A DNA stretch of 64,000 bases. Origin: Pseudomonas helvetica (GTDB lineage Bacteria; Pseudomonadota; Gammaproteobacteria; Pseudomonadales; Pseudomonadaceae). Location of the stretch: positions 5,281,501 to 5,345,500 of the forward strand of contig NZ_CP150917.1 of the NCBI RefSeq assembly GCF_039908645.1, written 5' to 3'. The notes beneath the pieces were generated by a model. It worked only from the letters and a program-made list of their open reading frames with translations, ran no database searches and was not told the DNA's origin. Of this stretch, positions 22,677-31,741 are shown one piece after another (position 1 is the stretch's first letter; each line of letters begins with the position of its first letter). The translations under genes were made by a program, and so were the position numbers.

Positions 22677-22843
22677 TGTGGGAGCGGGCTTGTTGTGGCG
22701 AGGGGGCTTGCCCCCGTTGGACTGCACAGCAGTCCCAAAACTTGGTGGCACGGTTTATCAGATACAACCGGAATCCAGGTTTTGGGGCTGCTTCGCAACC
22801 CAGCGCGGGCAAGCCCCCTCGCCACAACAGGCTCGCTCCCACA
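22677..22843. repeat. REP-type inverted repeat pair
   Basis: Outer arms TGTGGGAGCGGGC...GTGGCGAGGGGGCTTGCCCC (from 22677) and their complement ending at 22843 enclose about 90 bases. This is a nested double REP as seen repeatedly in fluorescent pseudomonads. It fills the gatB-RlpA-like gap. Confidence 0.85.
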
Positions 22844-22864
22844 TTTATTTGGGGAGCTCTTTCA

Positions 22865-23239
22865 ATGAAACGTCTACTTGGCGCGTGCGCCCTGCTCTCT
22901 CTACTGGCCGGTTGCGCCAGCACGGATGTCATCGATCCACACGGCTACGACAAGACCGGCGTGGCCTCGTACTACGGCGCCAAACACCAGGGTAAACGCA
23001 CCGCCAGTGGCGAGCGTTTCAACGCCAATTCCCTGACCGCTGCCCATCGCCAATTACCCTTTGGCACCCGGGTGAAGGTCACTAACCTCAACAACGATAA
23101 ATCCTGTGTCGTGCGTATCAACGATCGCGGACCACACACCCGTGGGCGCCTGATCGATCTGTCTCGCGAAGCGGCCCAGCGGTTGGGCATGCTGGGTAGT
23201 GGCACTGCGCAAGTTCGCGTGCAATCCCTCGACAACTGA
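22865..23239 (+). CDS. RlpA-like lipoprotein (double-psi beta-barrel)
   Basis: 124 residues. A lipoprotein signal peptide ends LLSLLAGC with lipid-attachment Cys17. The rest is a single RlpA/DPBB domain: GVASYYGAKHQGKRTASGE, LPFGTRVKVTNL, VVRINDRGPHTRGRLIDLS. RlpA of P. aeruginosa is a lytic transglycosylase acting on stem-peptide-free glycan at the septum. This protein is shorter and lacks a SPOR domain, so it is a paralogue that may be recruited differently. The aspartate in INDRGP needed for activity is kept. Confidence 0.88.
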   Translation: MKRLLGACALLSLLAGCASTDVIDPHGYDKTGVASYYGAKHQGKRTASGERFNANSLTAAHRQLPFGTRVKVTNLNNDKSCVVRINDRGPHTRGRLIDLSREAAQRLGMLGSGTAQVRVQSLDN

Positions 23240-23256
23240 CAGACGGAGCCCAGGCC

Positions 23257-24360
23257 ATTTTCGGACTTGCCGATTTACCACTGCTCAGCGTGCTGCAACT
23301 GTTCAGTGGCCTGGTACTGCTGATCGCCGGCGCCGAGTTACTGGTCCGCGCCGCCGTGCGCCTGGCCGCACGCTTGAAGGTGCGACCGCTGATCATCGGC
23401 CTGAGCGTCGTAGCCCTCGGCAGCAGCGCACCGCAAATGGCAATCAGCCTGCAAGCGACGCTGATGCAAAACACCGACATCGCCGTCGGTAGCGTGATTG
23501 GCAGCAACATCTTCAACATCCTGGTCACCCTCGGACTCTCGGCGCTGATCATCCCGTTGCGGGTCTCCCGGCAATTGGTGCGCCTGGATATCCCGGTGAT
23601 GATCGGCGCCAGCCTGCTGGTGTTCGCCCTCGCCTGGAATGAACGACTGACGCCGCTCGACGGCACGATTCTGTTAGCCGCGCTGGTGCTGTACCTCGGG
23701 TTGCTGCTGCATCAGTCGCGGCACTCGGTGCGCCCGCAGACCACCCCGGCGGACAGCAACAACGCATCCGGCGCGCCGTGGTTGAGCAGCCTGTTGCTGA
23801 TGCTCTCGGGGCTGGCGTTGCTGGTGTTTGCCGGGCATCTGTTGCTCAGCGCAGCGGTCGAGGTGGCGACCGACCTCGGCCTGTCAGAACGCATTATCGG
23901 TTTGACCATCATTGCCGTCAGCACGTCGCTGCCGGAACTGGCCACCTCGCTGATCGCCGCCCTGCGTGGTCAGCGCGACATCGCCGTGGGCAACGTGATC
24001 GGCAGCAATCTGTTCAACCTGCTGGGCGTGCTGGGCGTCACCGCCCTGGTCGCGCCGACGCCGCTGTCGGTATCGCCCAACGCACTGGACTTCGACTTGC
24101 CGGTGCTGCTGGCGGTCAGCGTGCTGTGTTTACCTATGTTCTATTCAGGCTATCGAATCACCCGCGCCGAAGGCCTGCTGTTTCTGGCCTTGTACCTGGC
24201 GTATGGGCTGCATGTCGTGTCGTTTACCACGGGCATGCCACTGGCCGGCAAGCTTGAACACCTGATGCTGTTTTTCGTCCTGCCGGCGCTGGTGGCGTTT
24301 TTGCTGTTTACGTCACTGCGCGCCTGGCACCGCCAACACCACAAGAGGGAATCGCCATGA
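23257..24360 (+). CDS. CaCA-family sodium/calcium exchanger-like membrane protein (YrbG type)
   Basis: About 367 residues with 10-11 hydrophobic segments and the two alpha-repeats of the family (GSSAPQMAISLQA with GSNIFNILVTLG, and STSLPELATSLIA with GSNLFNLLGVLG). The annotated product exchanges Ca2+ for Na+ or H+ in relatives. Start choice is unusual: the first standard start is GTG at 23290, inside the first helix and without a ribosome site. An in-frame ATT at 23257 has GGAG eight bases upstream and restores FGLADLPLLSVLQL, so ATT initiation is favoured here. Confidence 0.85.
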   Translation: MFGLADLPLLSVLQLFSGLVLLIAGAELLVRAAVRLAARLKVRPLIIGLSVVALGSSAPQMAISLQATLMQNTDIAVGSVIGSNIFNILVTLGLSALIIPLRVSRQLVRLDIPVMIGASLLVFALAWNERLTPLDGTILLAALVLYLGLLLHQSRHSVRPQTTPADSNNASGAPWLSSLLLMLSGLALLVFAGHLLLSAAVEVATDLGLSERIIGLTIIAVSTSLPELATSLIAALRGQRDIAVGNVIGSNLFNLLGVLGVTALVAPTPLSVSPNALDFDLPVLLAVSVLCLPMFYSGYRITRAEGLLFLALYLAYGLHVVSFTTGMPLAGKLEHLMLFFVLPALVAFLLFTSLRAWHRQHHKRESP

Positions 24361-24749
24361 CCGACAAACCCGGCTCCAGCCAACCGACCGGCATTGAAGT
24401 ACGGCGCCAGGTCATGGGCGACGCCTTCGTCGACCGTTCCATGGGCAATGCCACCGAGCTGACCCGACCGTTTCAGGAGTTCGTCAACGAACACGCTTGG
24501 GGGGCGGTATGGAACCGCGGTGGTCTGGAATTGAAGACCCGCAGCCTGATCACCCTCGCGGCCCTGACCTCGCTCAAGTGCCCGCAAGAACTCAAAGGCC
24601 ACGTGCGTGGCGCGCTGAACAACGGCTGCACGGTCGACGAGATCCGCGAAACGCTGATGCACTGCGCGGTCTACGCCGGCGTGCCAGCAGCGATGGAAGC
24701 GTTTCGGGCAGCGCAGGAAGTGATCGACAGTTACCAGAAGTCTGAGTAA
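24357..24749 (+). CDS. Carboxymuconolactone decarboxylase family protein
   Basis: 130 residues. The CMD fold of the PcaC type is clear (TRPFQEFVNEHAWGAVWNR, LITLAALTSLKCPQELKGH, IRETLMHCAVYAGVPAAMEAFR). PcaC converts 4-carboxymuconolactone to beta-ketoadipate enol-lactone in protocatechuate degradation. No other pca genes are near, so the substrate here is uncertain. It overlaps the stop of the antiporter gene by four bases (ATGA). Confidence 0.85.
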   Translation: MTDKPGSSQPTGIEVRRQVMGDAFVDRSMGNATELTRPFQEFVNEHAWGAVWNRGGLELKTRSLITLAALTSLKCPQELKGHVRGALNNGCTVDEIRETLMHCAVYAGVPAAMEAFRAAQEVIDSYQKSE

Positions 24750-24767
24750 CAGGCTGGACGAATCCAT

Positions 24768-24916
24768 TGTGGCGAGGGGGCTTGCCCCCGTTGGTCTGCG
24801 TAGCAGGCCCATCATGTGCAAATGGGCTCTGTCAGGAAAGTCACTGTCGCCGATTTTACGACCGCTACGCGGCCGAACGGGGCGGTGCGGCGTTCCGACA
24901 AGCCCCCTCGCCACAA
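24768..24916. repeat. REP-type inverted repeat pair
   Basis: TTGTGGCGAGGGGGCTTGCC at 24768 and its complement ending at 24916 flank about 100 bases. Same family as the repeat after gatB. It lies between convergent genes and may also act as a transcription end. Confidence 0.82.
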
Positions 24917-24939
24917 GTTCCGGTTTGGCACAGAAGCGG

Positions 24940-25881
24940 CTAAATCCACCCGCCCCATTGCAACACAAAGATCCCGAGGTTGGTGGTGACCGCCGCCATT
25001 AACGTGGTAATGACGATGATCGCCGCCGCCAGTTCATGGTTGCCATTGGCCGCCCGGGCCATGACAAAACTGGCGGCGGCCGTCGGACTGCCGAAGTACA
25101 GGAACAAAATCCCCAACTCGGGACCACGAAAACCCCAGAGCCAGGCCCCCAGCGTGGCCAAAATCGGCAAGCCGATCATCTTCACCAGACTTGAACTCAA
25201 CGCCAGGTCACCACTCTTGCGCAACGCCGCCAGCGACAGCGTGCCGCCAATGCAGATCAACGCCAGCGGCAAGGTCATCTGCGCCAGGTAGTTGCCGGAC
25301 GTCTCCAGCCAGCCGGGTAAGCCGATCTTGAAATAGGCGAACGGCGCGGCGGATATCACACTGATGATCAACGGATTGCTGAGCACGCTTTTGCAGATGC
25401 TCCAGGGATCGGACTTGATCACCGGGCTGTACACCGCCAGCACGATGGTCGACAGCGTGTTGTAAAACAGGATCACCAGCGCGGCAAGAATCGCCCCGAG
25501 GGAAATTCCGTAGTCGCCGTACATGCTCGCCGCCAGCGCCAGGCCGATGACTCCGTTATTGCCGCGAAACGCGCCCTGGGTGTAGATCCCGCGATCCTCG
25601 CGCGGGCAACGCCAGATCGCCCAGCCCCAGGCAATGGCGAAACACGCCAGGGTCGCCAGGGCGAAATAGATCAGCAGCGCCGGCTTCAAGGCCGCGTGCA
25701 GGTCGGCGTGCACAATCCCGAGAAACAGCAGTGCCGGCATGGTGACGTTGAACACCAATGCCGAGGCGGTGTGGATAAAGTCGTCGTTGATCCAGTTGAT
25801 GCGCTTGAGCAGAACGCCCAAAAACAACATGGCAAAGACTGGCGCGGTGATGGTCAGCGTTTCGAGAAAGATTGCCAGCAT
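24940..25881 (-). CDS. AEC-family transporter
   Basis: 313 residues with about ten transmembrane helices, auxin efflux carrier (PF03547) type. Relatives such as MdcF and YfdV move organic acids or related anions. Visible family features are the N-terminal LETLTITAPVFAMLFLGVLLKR and the SPTAAASFVMA segment in the last helices. No neighbour fixes the substrate; adjacency to garD suggests a sugar-acid or other carboxylate, which is only an inference. Confidence 0.85.
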   Translation of the reverse strand: MLAIFLETLTITAPVFAMLFLGVLLKRINWINDDFIHTASALVFNVTMPALLFLGIVHADLHAALKPALLIYFALATLACFAIAWGWAIWRCPREDRGIYTQGAFRGNNGVIGLALAASMYGDYGISLGAILAALVILFYNTLSTIVLAVYSPVIKSDPWSICKSVLSNPLIISVISAAPFAYFKIGLPGWLETSGNYLAQMTLPLALICIGGTLSLAALRKSGDLALSSSLVKMIGLPILATLGAWLWGFRGPELGILFLYFGSPTAAASFVMARAANGNHELAAAIIVITTLMAAVTTNLGIFVLQWGGWI

Positions 25882-25957
25882 GCCGGGTGAACCTTGAGGG
25901 GCGTCGTTAGGGGGCTAATGATAAGCCACTGAAGACGCTGGCGTCTGGTAGACCGCC

Positions 25958-26043
25958 ATCGCGGGCAAGCCTTGCTCCTACAATATTTTTGCCGGGCACA
26001 AAACGACGCTACAAAACTTGTAGGAGCAAGGCTTGCCCGCGAT
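25958..26043. repeat. REP-type element with 26-bp perfect inverted repeat
   Basis: ATCGCGGGCAAGCCTTGCTC...ACAA at 25958-25983 is exactly complementary to 26018-26043, with a 34-base spacer. This is the second REP sequence class in the window (CGCGGGCAAGCCTTGCTCCTA), also seen at 35106-35193. It lies between garD and the AEC gene and could terminate garD transcripts. Confidence 0.88.
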
Positions 26044-26058
26044 TGAGGTGACTCGGTC

Positions 26059-27612
26059 TCAGGTGATGGGCGCCGGGTTGAACAAGGTAATGTCGTTGTG
26101 CAGTTTGTGCTGCTCCGCCCAGGTCTGCTTCCTGCCACTGGCCACGTCCAGATAGAAGTGGAACAACTCCCAGCCCAATTCCTCGATGGATGCGCGCCCC
26201 GTGGCAATCCGCCCCGCATCAATGTCGATCAGATCCGGCCAACGCTGGGCCAGCTCGGTTCGGGTCGAGACCTTGACCACCGGCGCCATCGCCAGGCCAT
26301 AAGGCGTGCCGCGCCCGGTGGTGAACACGTGCAGGTTCATCCCGGCCGCCAGTTGCAAAGTGCCGCAGACAAAATCACTGGCCGGGGTTGCGCAGAAAAT
26401 CAGCCCTTTGCGCTTGAACCGTTCGCCCGGGCCGAGCACGCCGTTGATCGCGCTGTTGCCGGATTTGACGATCGAGCCCAGGGATTTCTCGACAATGTTC
26501 GACAACCCGCCTTTCTTGTTACCCGGCGTGGTGTTGGCACTGCGATCCGCTTCGCCCTTGGCCAGGTAACGGTCGTACCAGTCCATTTCGCGCACCAGTT
26601 CCTGGGCGACTTGCTTGGTTTCTGCCCGCGAAGTCAGCAGATAGATCGCGTCGCGCACTTCAGTGACTTCGGAAAACATCACCGTCGCCCCGGCCCTTAG
26701 CAACAAGTCCGAGGCATAACCCAGCGCCGGGTTGGCGGTGATCCCGGAAAACGCATCACTGCCACCGCACTGCATGCCGAGGATCAACTCGGACGCCGGT
26801 ACGGTTTCGCGGCGACGCAGGTCGAGTTTCTTCAGACGGACTTCGGCCAACGCCATGATCTGTTCGATCATCTCGCCGAAACCGTGACTGGAGTCCTGCA
26901 AGCGATACAACCACGGCTCGCTGAGGTCCACCGAGCTGTCGTTCTCGTGCATCACCTGCCCGGCCTGCAATTTCTCGCAGCCCAGACTGATCACCAACGC
27001 TTCGCCGCCCAGGTTCGGGTTGCGCGCCAGATTGCGCACGGTGCGAATCGGGATGTAGGCGTCGGTGGCGGTAATCGCCACGCCGCAGCCGTAACTGTGG
27101 GTCAATGCGATCACGTCATCGACGTGCGGGTACTTGGGCAGCAACTCGTCCTTGATGCGCTTGACCGCATGGTCGAGCACCCCGGTGACGCATTGCACGG
27201 TAGTGGTGATCCCGAGAATGTTGCGCGTACCGACGGTGCCGTCAGCATTGCGATAACCCTCGAAGGTGAAGCCTTCCAGCGGCGCTTGTGCGGCCGGCAC
27301 CTCGGTGGACAGCGGCAGGCTGTCCAGCGGCGGTGCGGTGGGCATGCGCAGTTGATCTTCCTTGACCCAACTGCCACGCGGGATCGGCTGCAAGGCGTAA
27401 CCGATGGTCTGGCCGTAACGGATCACCTGGCCGCCCTCGGGGATATCCTCCAGCGTCACCTTGTGGCTCTGCGGCACGAACTCCACGGTCACCAAGCCGT
27501 CCGGGAATTCAGTGCCGGCCGGTACGCCCTGGTCATTGACCACGATCACCACGTTGTCGCGCTCGTGCAGCCGGATGTAGCGCGGCGAGTCGGAATGTTC
27601 AATCAACTGCAT
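26059..27612 (-). CDS. garD: Galactarate dehydratase
   Basis: 517 residues, UxaA/GarD family. It dehydrates galactarate to 5-dehydro-4-deoxy-D-glucarate. An N-terminal SAF-like domain (about residues 1-105) is followed by the large catalytic domain with conserved [28 protein letters not shown] and [27 protein letters not shown] ribosome site precedes the ATG. It is the promoter-distal member of the kdgD-aldehyde dehydrogenase-MFS-garD series, all on the minus strand. Confidence 0.93.
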   Translation of the reverse strand: MQLIEHSDSPRYIRLHERDNVVIVVNDQGVPAGTEFPDGLVTVEFVPQSHKVTLEDIPEGGQVIRYGQTIGYALQPIPRGSWVKEDQLRMPTAPPLDSLPLSTEVPAAQAPLEGFTFEGYRNADGTVGTRNILGITTTVQCVTGVLDHAVKRIKDELLPKYPHVDDVIALTHSYGCGVAITATDAYIPIRTVRNLARNPNLGGEALVISLGCEKLQAGQVMHENDSSVDLSEPWLYRLQDSSHGFGEMIEQIMALAEVRLKKLDLRRRETVPASELILGMQCGGSDAFSGITANPALGYASDLLLRAGATVMFSEVTEVRDAIYLLTSRAETKQVAQELVREMDWYDRYLAKGEADRSANTTPGNKKGGLSNIVEKSLGSIVKSGNSAINGVLGPGERFKRKGLIFCATPASDFVCGTLQLAAGMNLHVFTTGRGTPYGLAMAPVVKVSTRTELAQRWPDLIDIDAGRIATGRASIEELGWELFHFYLDVASGRKQTWAEQHKLHNDITLFNPAPIT

Positions 27613-27623
27613 GACGCCGCTCC

Positions 27624-28985
27624 TCAGGAATGCGCTTGAGACAATTTGTTAGTCACTTGGGAGTCATTGGCGGGTGGCTCTTTGAGTACCACGCGCTTGA
27701 TCGGGCCGACGATCACCAGATAGCTGAACACCGCGACCAGCGCGTTGCAGCCGACAAACACCAGCGCCCATTTGAAGGAGCCGGTGGTACTGATGATGTA
27801 GCCAATCACGATCGGTGTAGTGATCGACGCGATATTGCCGAACATGTTGAACAGCCCGCCACTCAAGCCCGCGATCTGTTTTGGCGAGGTATCGGAAACC
27901 ACCGCCCAACCCAATGCGCCCACACCTTTGCCGAAGAAGGCCAGGGCCATGAAGCCCACGACGATCCATTCAATGTTCACGTAGTTGCAGGCCACAATGC
28001 TGGTCGACAGCAACAGCCCACCGATGATCGGCGCCTTGCGGGCGAAGGTCAGCGAGTGGCCCTTGCGCAGCAGATAGTCGGAAATCAGTCCGCCCAGCAC
28101 CCCACCGATAAACCCGCAGATCGCCGGCAATGAGGCAATGAAACCGGCCTTGAGAATGGTCATGCCACGCTCCTGCACCAGGTACACCGGGAACCAGGTC
28201 AGGAAGAAATAGGTGATGCCATTGATGCAGTACTGGCCCAGGTACACGCCAAGCATCATGCGGTTGCTCAGCAGTTGGCGCACGTAATCCCACTTCGGCC
28301 CGTCGCTGCGCTTGCCCCGGTCCTGATCCATGTCGACCAGGCCGCCGTTGTCGGCGATGTGTTTGAACTCGGCGTCATTGATCATCGGGTGCTGGCGCGG
28401 GCTGTGGATAATTTTCAACCAGATCAGCGAGAACACGATGCCGATCCCGCCCATCACCATAAACACGTGCTGCCAGCCAAAGCTGTAGACGATCCAGCCC
28501 ATCAGCGGCGCGAAGATCACCGTGGCGAAGTATTGCGCCGAGTTGAAGATCGCCGAAGCGGTCCCGCGTTCGGCGGTTGGAAACCAGGCCGCAACGATGC
28601 GTGCATTACCGGGGAAGGATGGCGCTTCGGCCAGGCCCACCAGAAAGCGCAACATGAACAGCGCGACGATGGCGGTGGAGACACCGAACTCACCGACATA
28701 GCCTTGCAGCACGGTGAACAGCGACCAGGTGAAGATGCTCAGGGCATAGACTTTTTTCGAACCGAAGCGGTCGAGCAGCCAGCCGCCGGGGATCTGACCG
28801 GCGACGTAGGCCCAACCGAATGCAGAGAATATGTAGCCGAGGGTGACGGCGTCGATGCCCAGGTCTTTTTGCAGGCTGGAGCCGGCAATGGCGATGGTGG
28901 CACGGTCGGCGTAGTTGATCGTGGTCACCAGAAACAGCATGAGCAGGATTAAATAGCGGACGTGGGTCGGCTTGGTCGCTTGCAT
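27624..28985 (-). CDS. MFS sugar-acid permease (glucarate/galactarate type)
   Basis: 453 residues, twelve hydrophobic segments, anion:cation symporter branch that includes GudP/GarP. The N-terminal [20 protein letters not shown] and [21 protein letters not shown] are typical. It lies 11 bases from garD, which supports uptake of galactarate or glucarate as proton symport. Confidence 0.92.
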   Translation of the reverse strand: MQATKPTHVRYLILLMLFLVTTINYADRATIAIAGSSLQKDLGIDAVTLGYIFSAFGWAYVAGQIPGGWLLDRFGSKKVYALSIFTWSLFTVLQGYVGEFGVSTAIVALFMLRFLVGLAEAPSFPGNARIVAAWFPTAERGTASAIFNSAQYFATVIFAPLMGWIVYSFGWQHVFMVMGGIGIVFSLIWLKIIHSPRQHPMINDAEFKHIADNGGLVDMDQDRGKRSDGPKWDYVRQLLSNRMMLGVYLGQYCINGITYFFLTWFPVYLVQERGMTILKAGFIASLPAICGFIGGVLGGLISDYLLRKGHSLTFARKAPIIGGLLLSTSIVACNYVNIEWIVVGFMALAFFGKGVGALGWAVVSDTSPKQIAGLSGGLFNMFGNIASITTPIVIGYIISTTGSFKWALVFVGCNALVAVFSYLVIVGPIKRVVLKEPPANDSQVTNKLSQAHS

Positions 28986-29040
28986 GTAGATGTACTCCCA
29001 CTAATTATTTTTTTTGCGGGTAATCGTTTTATTTTTTGCT

Positions 29041-29074
29041 CTCTGTGGGAGCGAGCAAGCTCGCTTCCACAGAG
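29041..29074. repeat. Single REP hairpin between the MFS and aldehyde dehydrogenase genes
   Basis: CTCTGTGGGAGCGAGC faces GCTCGCTTCCACAGAG with a two-base centre and one mismatch. A single REP unit in the middle of the gene series suggests an mRNA stability or differential-expression element. Confidence 0.75.
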
Positions 29075-29088
29075 AGCGGTGTTGCGTG

Positions 29089-30534
29089 TTACGAACCGAT
29101 ATAGGAAGTCTTCACCACGGTGTAGAACTCCTGCGCGTAGCGACCTTGCTCCCGCGATCCATAGGATGAACCTTTTCGGCCACCAAAAGGCACGTGGTAA
29201 TCCACGCCGGCAGTCGGCAGATTGACCATCACCATCCCGGCCTGGGAGTGGCGCTTGAAGTGGTTGGCATACTTCAACGAGGTGGTGGCGATACCCGCCG
29301 ACAAACCGAACTCGGTGTCGTTGGCCATCGCCAGCGCCGCGTCGTAATCGGCCACCCGAACGATGTTCGCCACCGGGCCGAAGATCTCTTCGCGGCTGAT
29401 ACGCATCGCCGCCTCACTGTCGGCAAACAGCGTTGGCGCCAGGTAATAGCCTTCGGTGTCACAGGTCACCAGGCCACCACCGCTGACCAGTCGCGCACCT
29501 TCGGACTGGCCAATGTCGATGTACTTCAAGTCCTGTTCCAGTTGTGCTTGCGAGACCACCGGGCCGATATCGGTGCCGCTCTTCAAGGCATGCCCGACCT
29601 TGATCGACCTCATCCGCTCAGCCATGGCCTCGACGAATTTGTCGTGAATCCCGGCGGTGACGATCAAGCGGCTCGAGGCCGTGCAACGCTGGCCAGTGGA
29701 ATAAAACGCGCTCTGCACCGACAGTTCGACAGCTTGCTTGAGGTCGGCATCGTCGAGAATGATCTGCGGGTTCTTGCCGCCCATTTCCAACTGCACCTTG
29801 GCCTGACGCGACACACAGTTGACCGCGATCTGCCGGCCTACGCCCACCGAGCCGGTGAAGCTGATGCCATCGACTTTCGGGCTGTTGACCATGGCGTCGC
29901 CGATCACTCGACCGCTGCCCATCACCAGGTTGAACACCCCGGCCGGGAAACCTGCCCGGGAAATGATTTCAGCCAGCGCCCAGGCGCAACCGGGCACCAG
30001 TTCTGCCGGCTTGAGCACCACGCAGTTGCCGTAGGCCAAGGCCGGGGCGATTTTCCACGCCGGGATCGCAATCGGGAAGTTCCACGGCGTGATCAAACCC
30101 ACCACGCCAAGGGCTTCGCGGGTGACTTCGACGTTGACGCCAGGACGCACCGACGGCAGGTAATCGCCGGACAAGCGCAGGCACTCACCCGCAAAGAACT
30201 TGAAGATGTTGCCGGCACGAGACACCTCGCCGATGGCTTCGGGCAGGGTCTTGCCCTCCTCCCGCGCCAGCAAGGTGCCGAGTTCTTCGCGACGCGCGAG
30301 GATTTCGCTGCCGACTTTATCCAGCGCATCGCTACGGGCCTGAATGCCAGAGATCGACCAGGCCGGGAATGCAGCACGAGCGGCGTCGATGGCGGCGTTC
30401 ACCTGAGCCAGGTCAGCCTTGGCGTATTCGCCAATGACATCGGACAACTCGGACGGGTTGATATTGGTCGAGTACTCGGCACCTGCGACCCATTGGCCGC
30501 CAATGAAGTTGTCGAATCGTTTTACGTCTGCCAC
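29089..30534 (-). CDS. Aldehyde dehydrogenase, probable 2,5-dioxovalerate (alpha-ketoglutarate semialdehyde) dehydrogenase
   Basis: 481 residues. The catalytic cysteine is in GQRCTASSRLIV and the general-base glutamate in QLEMGGKNPQ. In this pathway the enzyme oxidises 2,5-dioxopentanoate made by KdgD to 2-oxoglutarate. A GTG at 30534 is preferred as start because AAGGAG lies six bases upstream; a TTG at 30552 would place that site inside the gene. Pathway placement comes from the neighbouring kdgD and garD. Confidence 0.92.
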   Translation of the reverse strand: MADVKRFDNFIGGQWVAGAEYSTNINPSELSDVIGEYAKADLAQVNAAIDAARAAFPAWSISGIQARSDALDKVGSEILARREELGTLLAREEGKTLPEAIGEVSRAGNIFKFFAGECLRLSGDYLPSVRPGVNVEVTREALGVVGLITPWNFPIAIPAWKIAPALAYGNCVVLKPAELVPGCAWALAEIISRAGFPAGVFNLVMGSGRVIGDAMVNSPKVDGISFTGSVGVGRQIAVNCVSRQAKVQLEMGGKNPQIILDDADLKQAVELSVQSAFYSTGQRCTASSRLIVTAGIHDKFVEAMAERMRSIKVGHALKSGTDIGPVVSQAQLEQDLKYIDIGQSEGARLVSGGGLVTCDTEGYYLAPTLFADSEAAMRISREEIFGPVANIVRVADYDAALAMANDTEFGLSAGIATTSLKYANHFKRHSQAGMVMVNLPTAGVDYHVPFGGRKGSSYGSREQGRYAQEFYTVVKTSYIGS

Positions 30535-30593
30535 AACAATCTCCTTACGCAAAAAGCCACTGATCGCTCAGCGGCCCTGGTTGATTCAGCGGG

Positions 30594-31505
30594 TTATTGC
30601 GCGCCTTGCTTGTCCATCAACGCCGCGAGCATTTCGAACTCTTCTGGCGTCAGGTCAGTCAGCGGGGTACGTACGGGACCGGCATCGTAGCCGGCGATTT
30701 TCGCGCCCGCCTTGACGATGCTCACCGCGTAACCGGCCTTGCGGTTACGGATGTCCAGGTAAGGCAGGAAGAAGTCATCGATCAGTTTGCCGACGGTAGC
30801 GTGATCGTCGCGGGCGATGGCGTGGTAGAAATCCATCGCCATTTTCGGCAGGAAGTTGAACACCGCCGAGGAATAGACCGGAACGCCCAGCGCCTTATAA
30901 GCCGCGGCATAGACTTCGGCAGTCGGCAGACCACCCAGGTAGCTGAAGCGATCACCGAGACGGCGACGGATCGACACCATCAACTCGATATCACCCAGAC
31001 CATCCTTGTAGCCGATCAGGTTCGGGCAGCGTTCAGACAGGCGTTCCAGCAGCGGCGCGGTCAGGCGGCAGACGTTACGGTTGTAGACGATTACACCGAT
31101 CTTGACCGATTTGCACACGGCTTCAACGTGAGCGGCAACGCCGTCCTGACTGGCTTCAGTCAAGTAGTGCGGCAGCAGCAGCAAGCCTTTGGCGCCCAGG
31201 CGCTCGGCTTCTTGAGCGTATTCAATGGCCTGACGGGTCGAACCACCGACACCGGCCAGAATCGGCACGCTGCTGGCGCAGGTGTCTACAGCCGTCTTGA
31301 TCACATCGGAATATTCGCTGGCCGCCAGGGAGAAGAACTCACCGGTGCCGCCTGCGGCGAACAAGGCCGAAGCGCCGTATGGGGCCAGCCATTCGAGACG
31401 TTTGATATAGCCCGCGCGATGGAAATCGCCCTGAGCATTGAAATCGGTAACCGGGAAGGACAGCAAACCGGAGGAGAGGATGGACTTCAGTTCTTGTGGA
31501 TTCAT
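30594..31505 (-). CDS. kdgD: 5-dehydro-4-deoxyglucarate dehydratase
   Basis: 303 residues, DHDPS/NAL aldolase fold. It decarboxylates and dehydrates 5-dehydro-4-deoxyglucarate to 2,5-dioxopentanoate. The Schiff-base lysine is in GYKDGLGD and the tyrosine in VIVYNRN. It is the first gene of the minus-strand galactarate series. A palindromic site at 31561-31584 lies 56 bases upstream and resembles a sequence in front of the GntR gene. Confidence 0.93.
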   Translation of the reverse strand: MNPQELKSILSSGLLSFPVTDFNAQGDFHRAGYIKRLEWLAPYGASALFAAGGTGEFFSLAASEYSDVIKTAVDTCASSVPILAGVGGSTRQAIEYAQEAERLGAKGLLLLPHYLTEASQDGVAAHVEAVCKSVKIGVIVYNRNVCRLTAPLLERLSERCPNLIGYKDGLGDIELMVSIRRRLGDRFSYLGGLPTAEVYAAAYKALGVPVYSSAVFNFLPKMAMDFYHAIARDDHATVGKLIDDFFLPYLDIRNRKAGYAVSIVKAGAKIAGYDAGPVRTPLTDLTPEEFEMLAALMDKQGAQ

Positions 31506-31560
31506 TATTCGAACACCCTGGACGCACGTTGTGATGAGAAAACCTGCTCAGCTCTCGCCG

Positions 31561-31584
31561 AAGTTGTAAGTCATCGTACAACTT
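31561..31584. promoter_or_regulatory. Palindromic operator candidate upstream of kdgD
   Basis: AAGTTGTA and TACAACTT are exact 8-base inverted arms around AGTCATCG. Read on the minus strand it contains GTTGTACGATGAC, which differs by one base from GTTGTACGATCAC at 35074-35086 in front of the FadR-type regulator. This shape suits a GntR/FadR dimer. The assignment to that regulator is an inference. Confidence 0.6.
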
Positions 31585-31648
31585 AAAATACGACCGTCAA
31601 CTGCATTTCATCGCCAGATGGAAAATCCGGGTAAGAAAAAGCACTTCC

Positions 31649-31676
31649 TTGACGTAGGAGATTTTGCAGCTATGCT
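31649..31676 (+). promoter_or_regulatory. Sigma-70 promoter of the LexA-box gene
   Basis: TTGACG at 31649-31654 and TATGCT at 31671-31676 are 16 bases apart, a good vegetative promoter. Transcription would start near 31683, just before the LexA box. Confidence 0.6.
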
Positions 31677-31685
31677 CGACAACAA

Positions 31686-31701
31686 CTGTATATACATACA
31701 G
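31686..31701 (+). promoter_or_regulatory. LexA (SOS) box
   Basis: CTGTATATACATACAG fits CTGT-N8-ACAG with the AT-rich alternating spacer of strong gammaproteobacterial LexA operators. It overlaps the expected transcription start of the promoter at 31649-31676 and ends 40 bases before the ATG of the phospholipase-like gene, so LexA bound there would block transcription. Confidence 0.85.
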
Positions 31702-31741
31702 TTATTAGAGACGCAACCTACGACATATCAAGGAGCTAGAA

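Noticed and set aside
25958..26043. Possible CRISPR repeat-spacer unit
   Set aside because: Only one pair of inverted, not direct, arms is present and the sequence matches a REP class; no cas genes.
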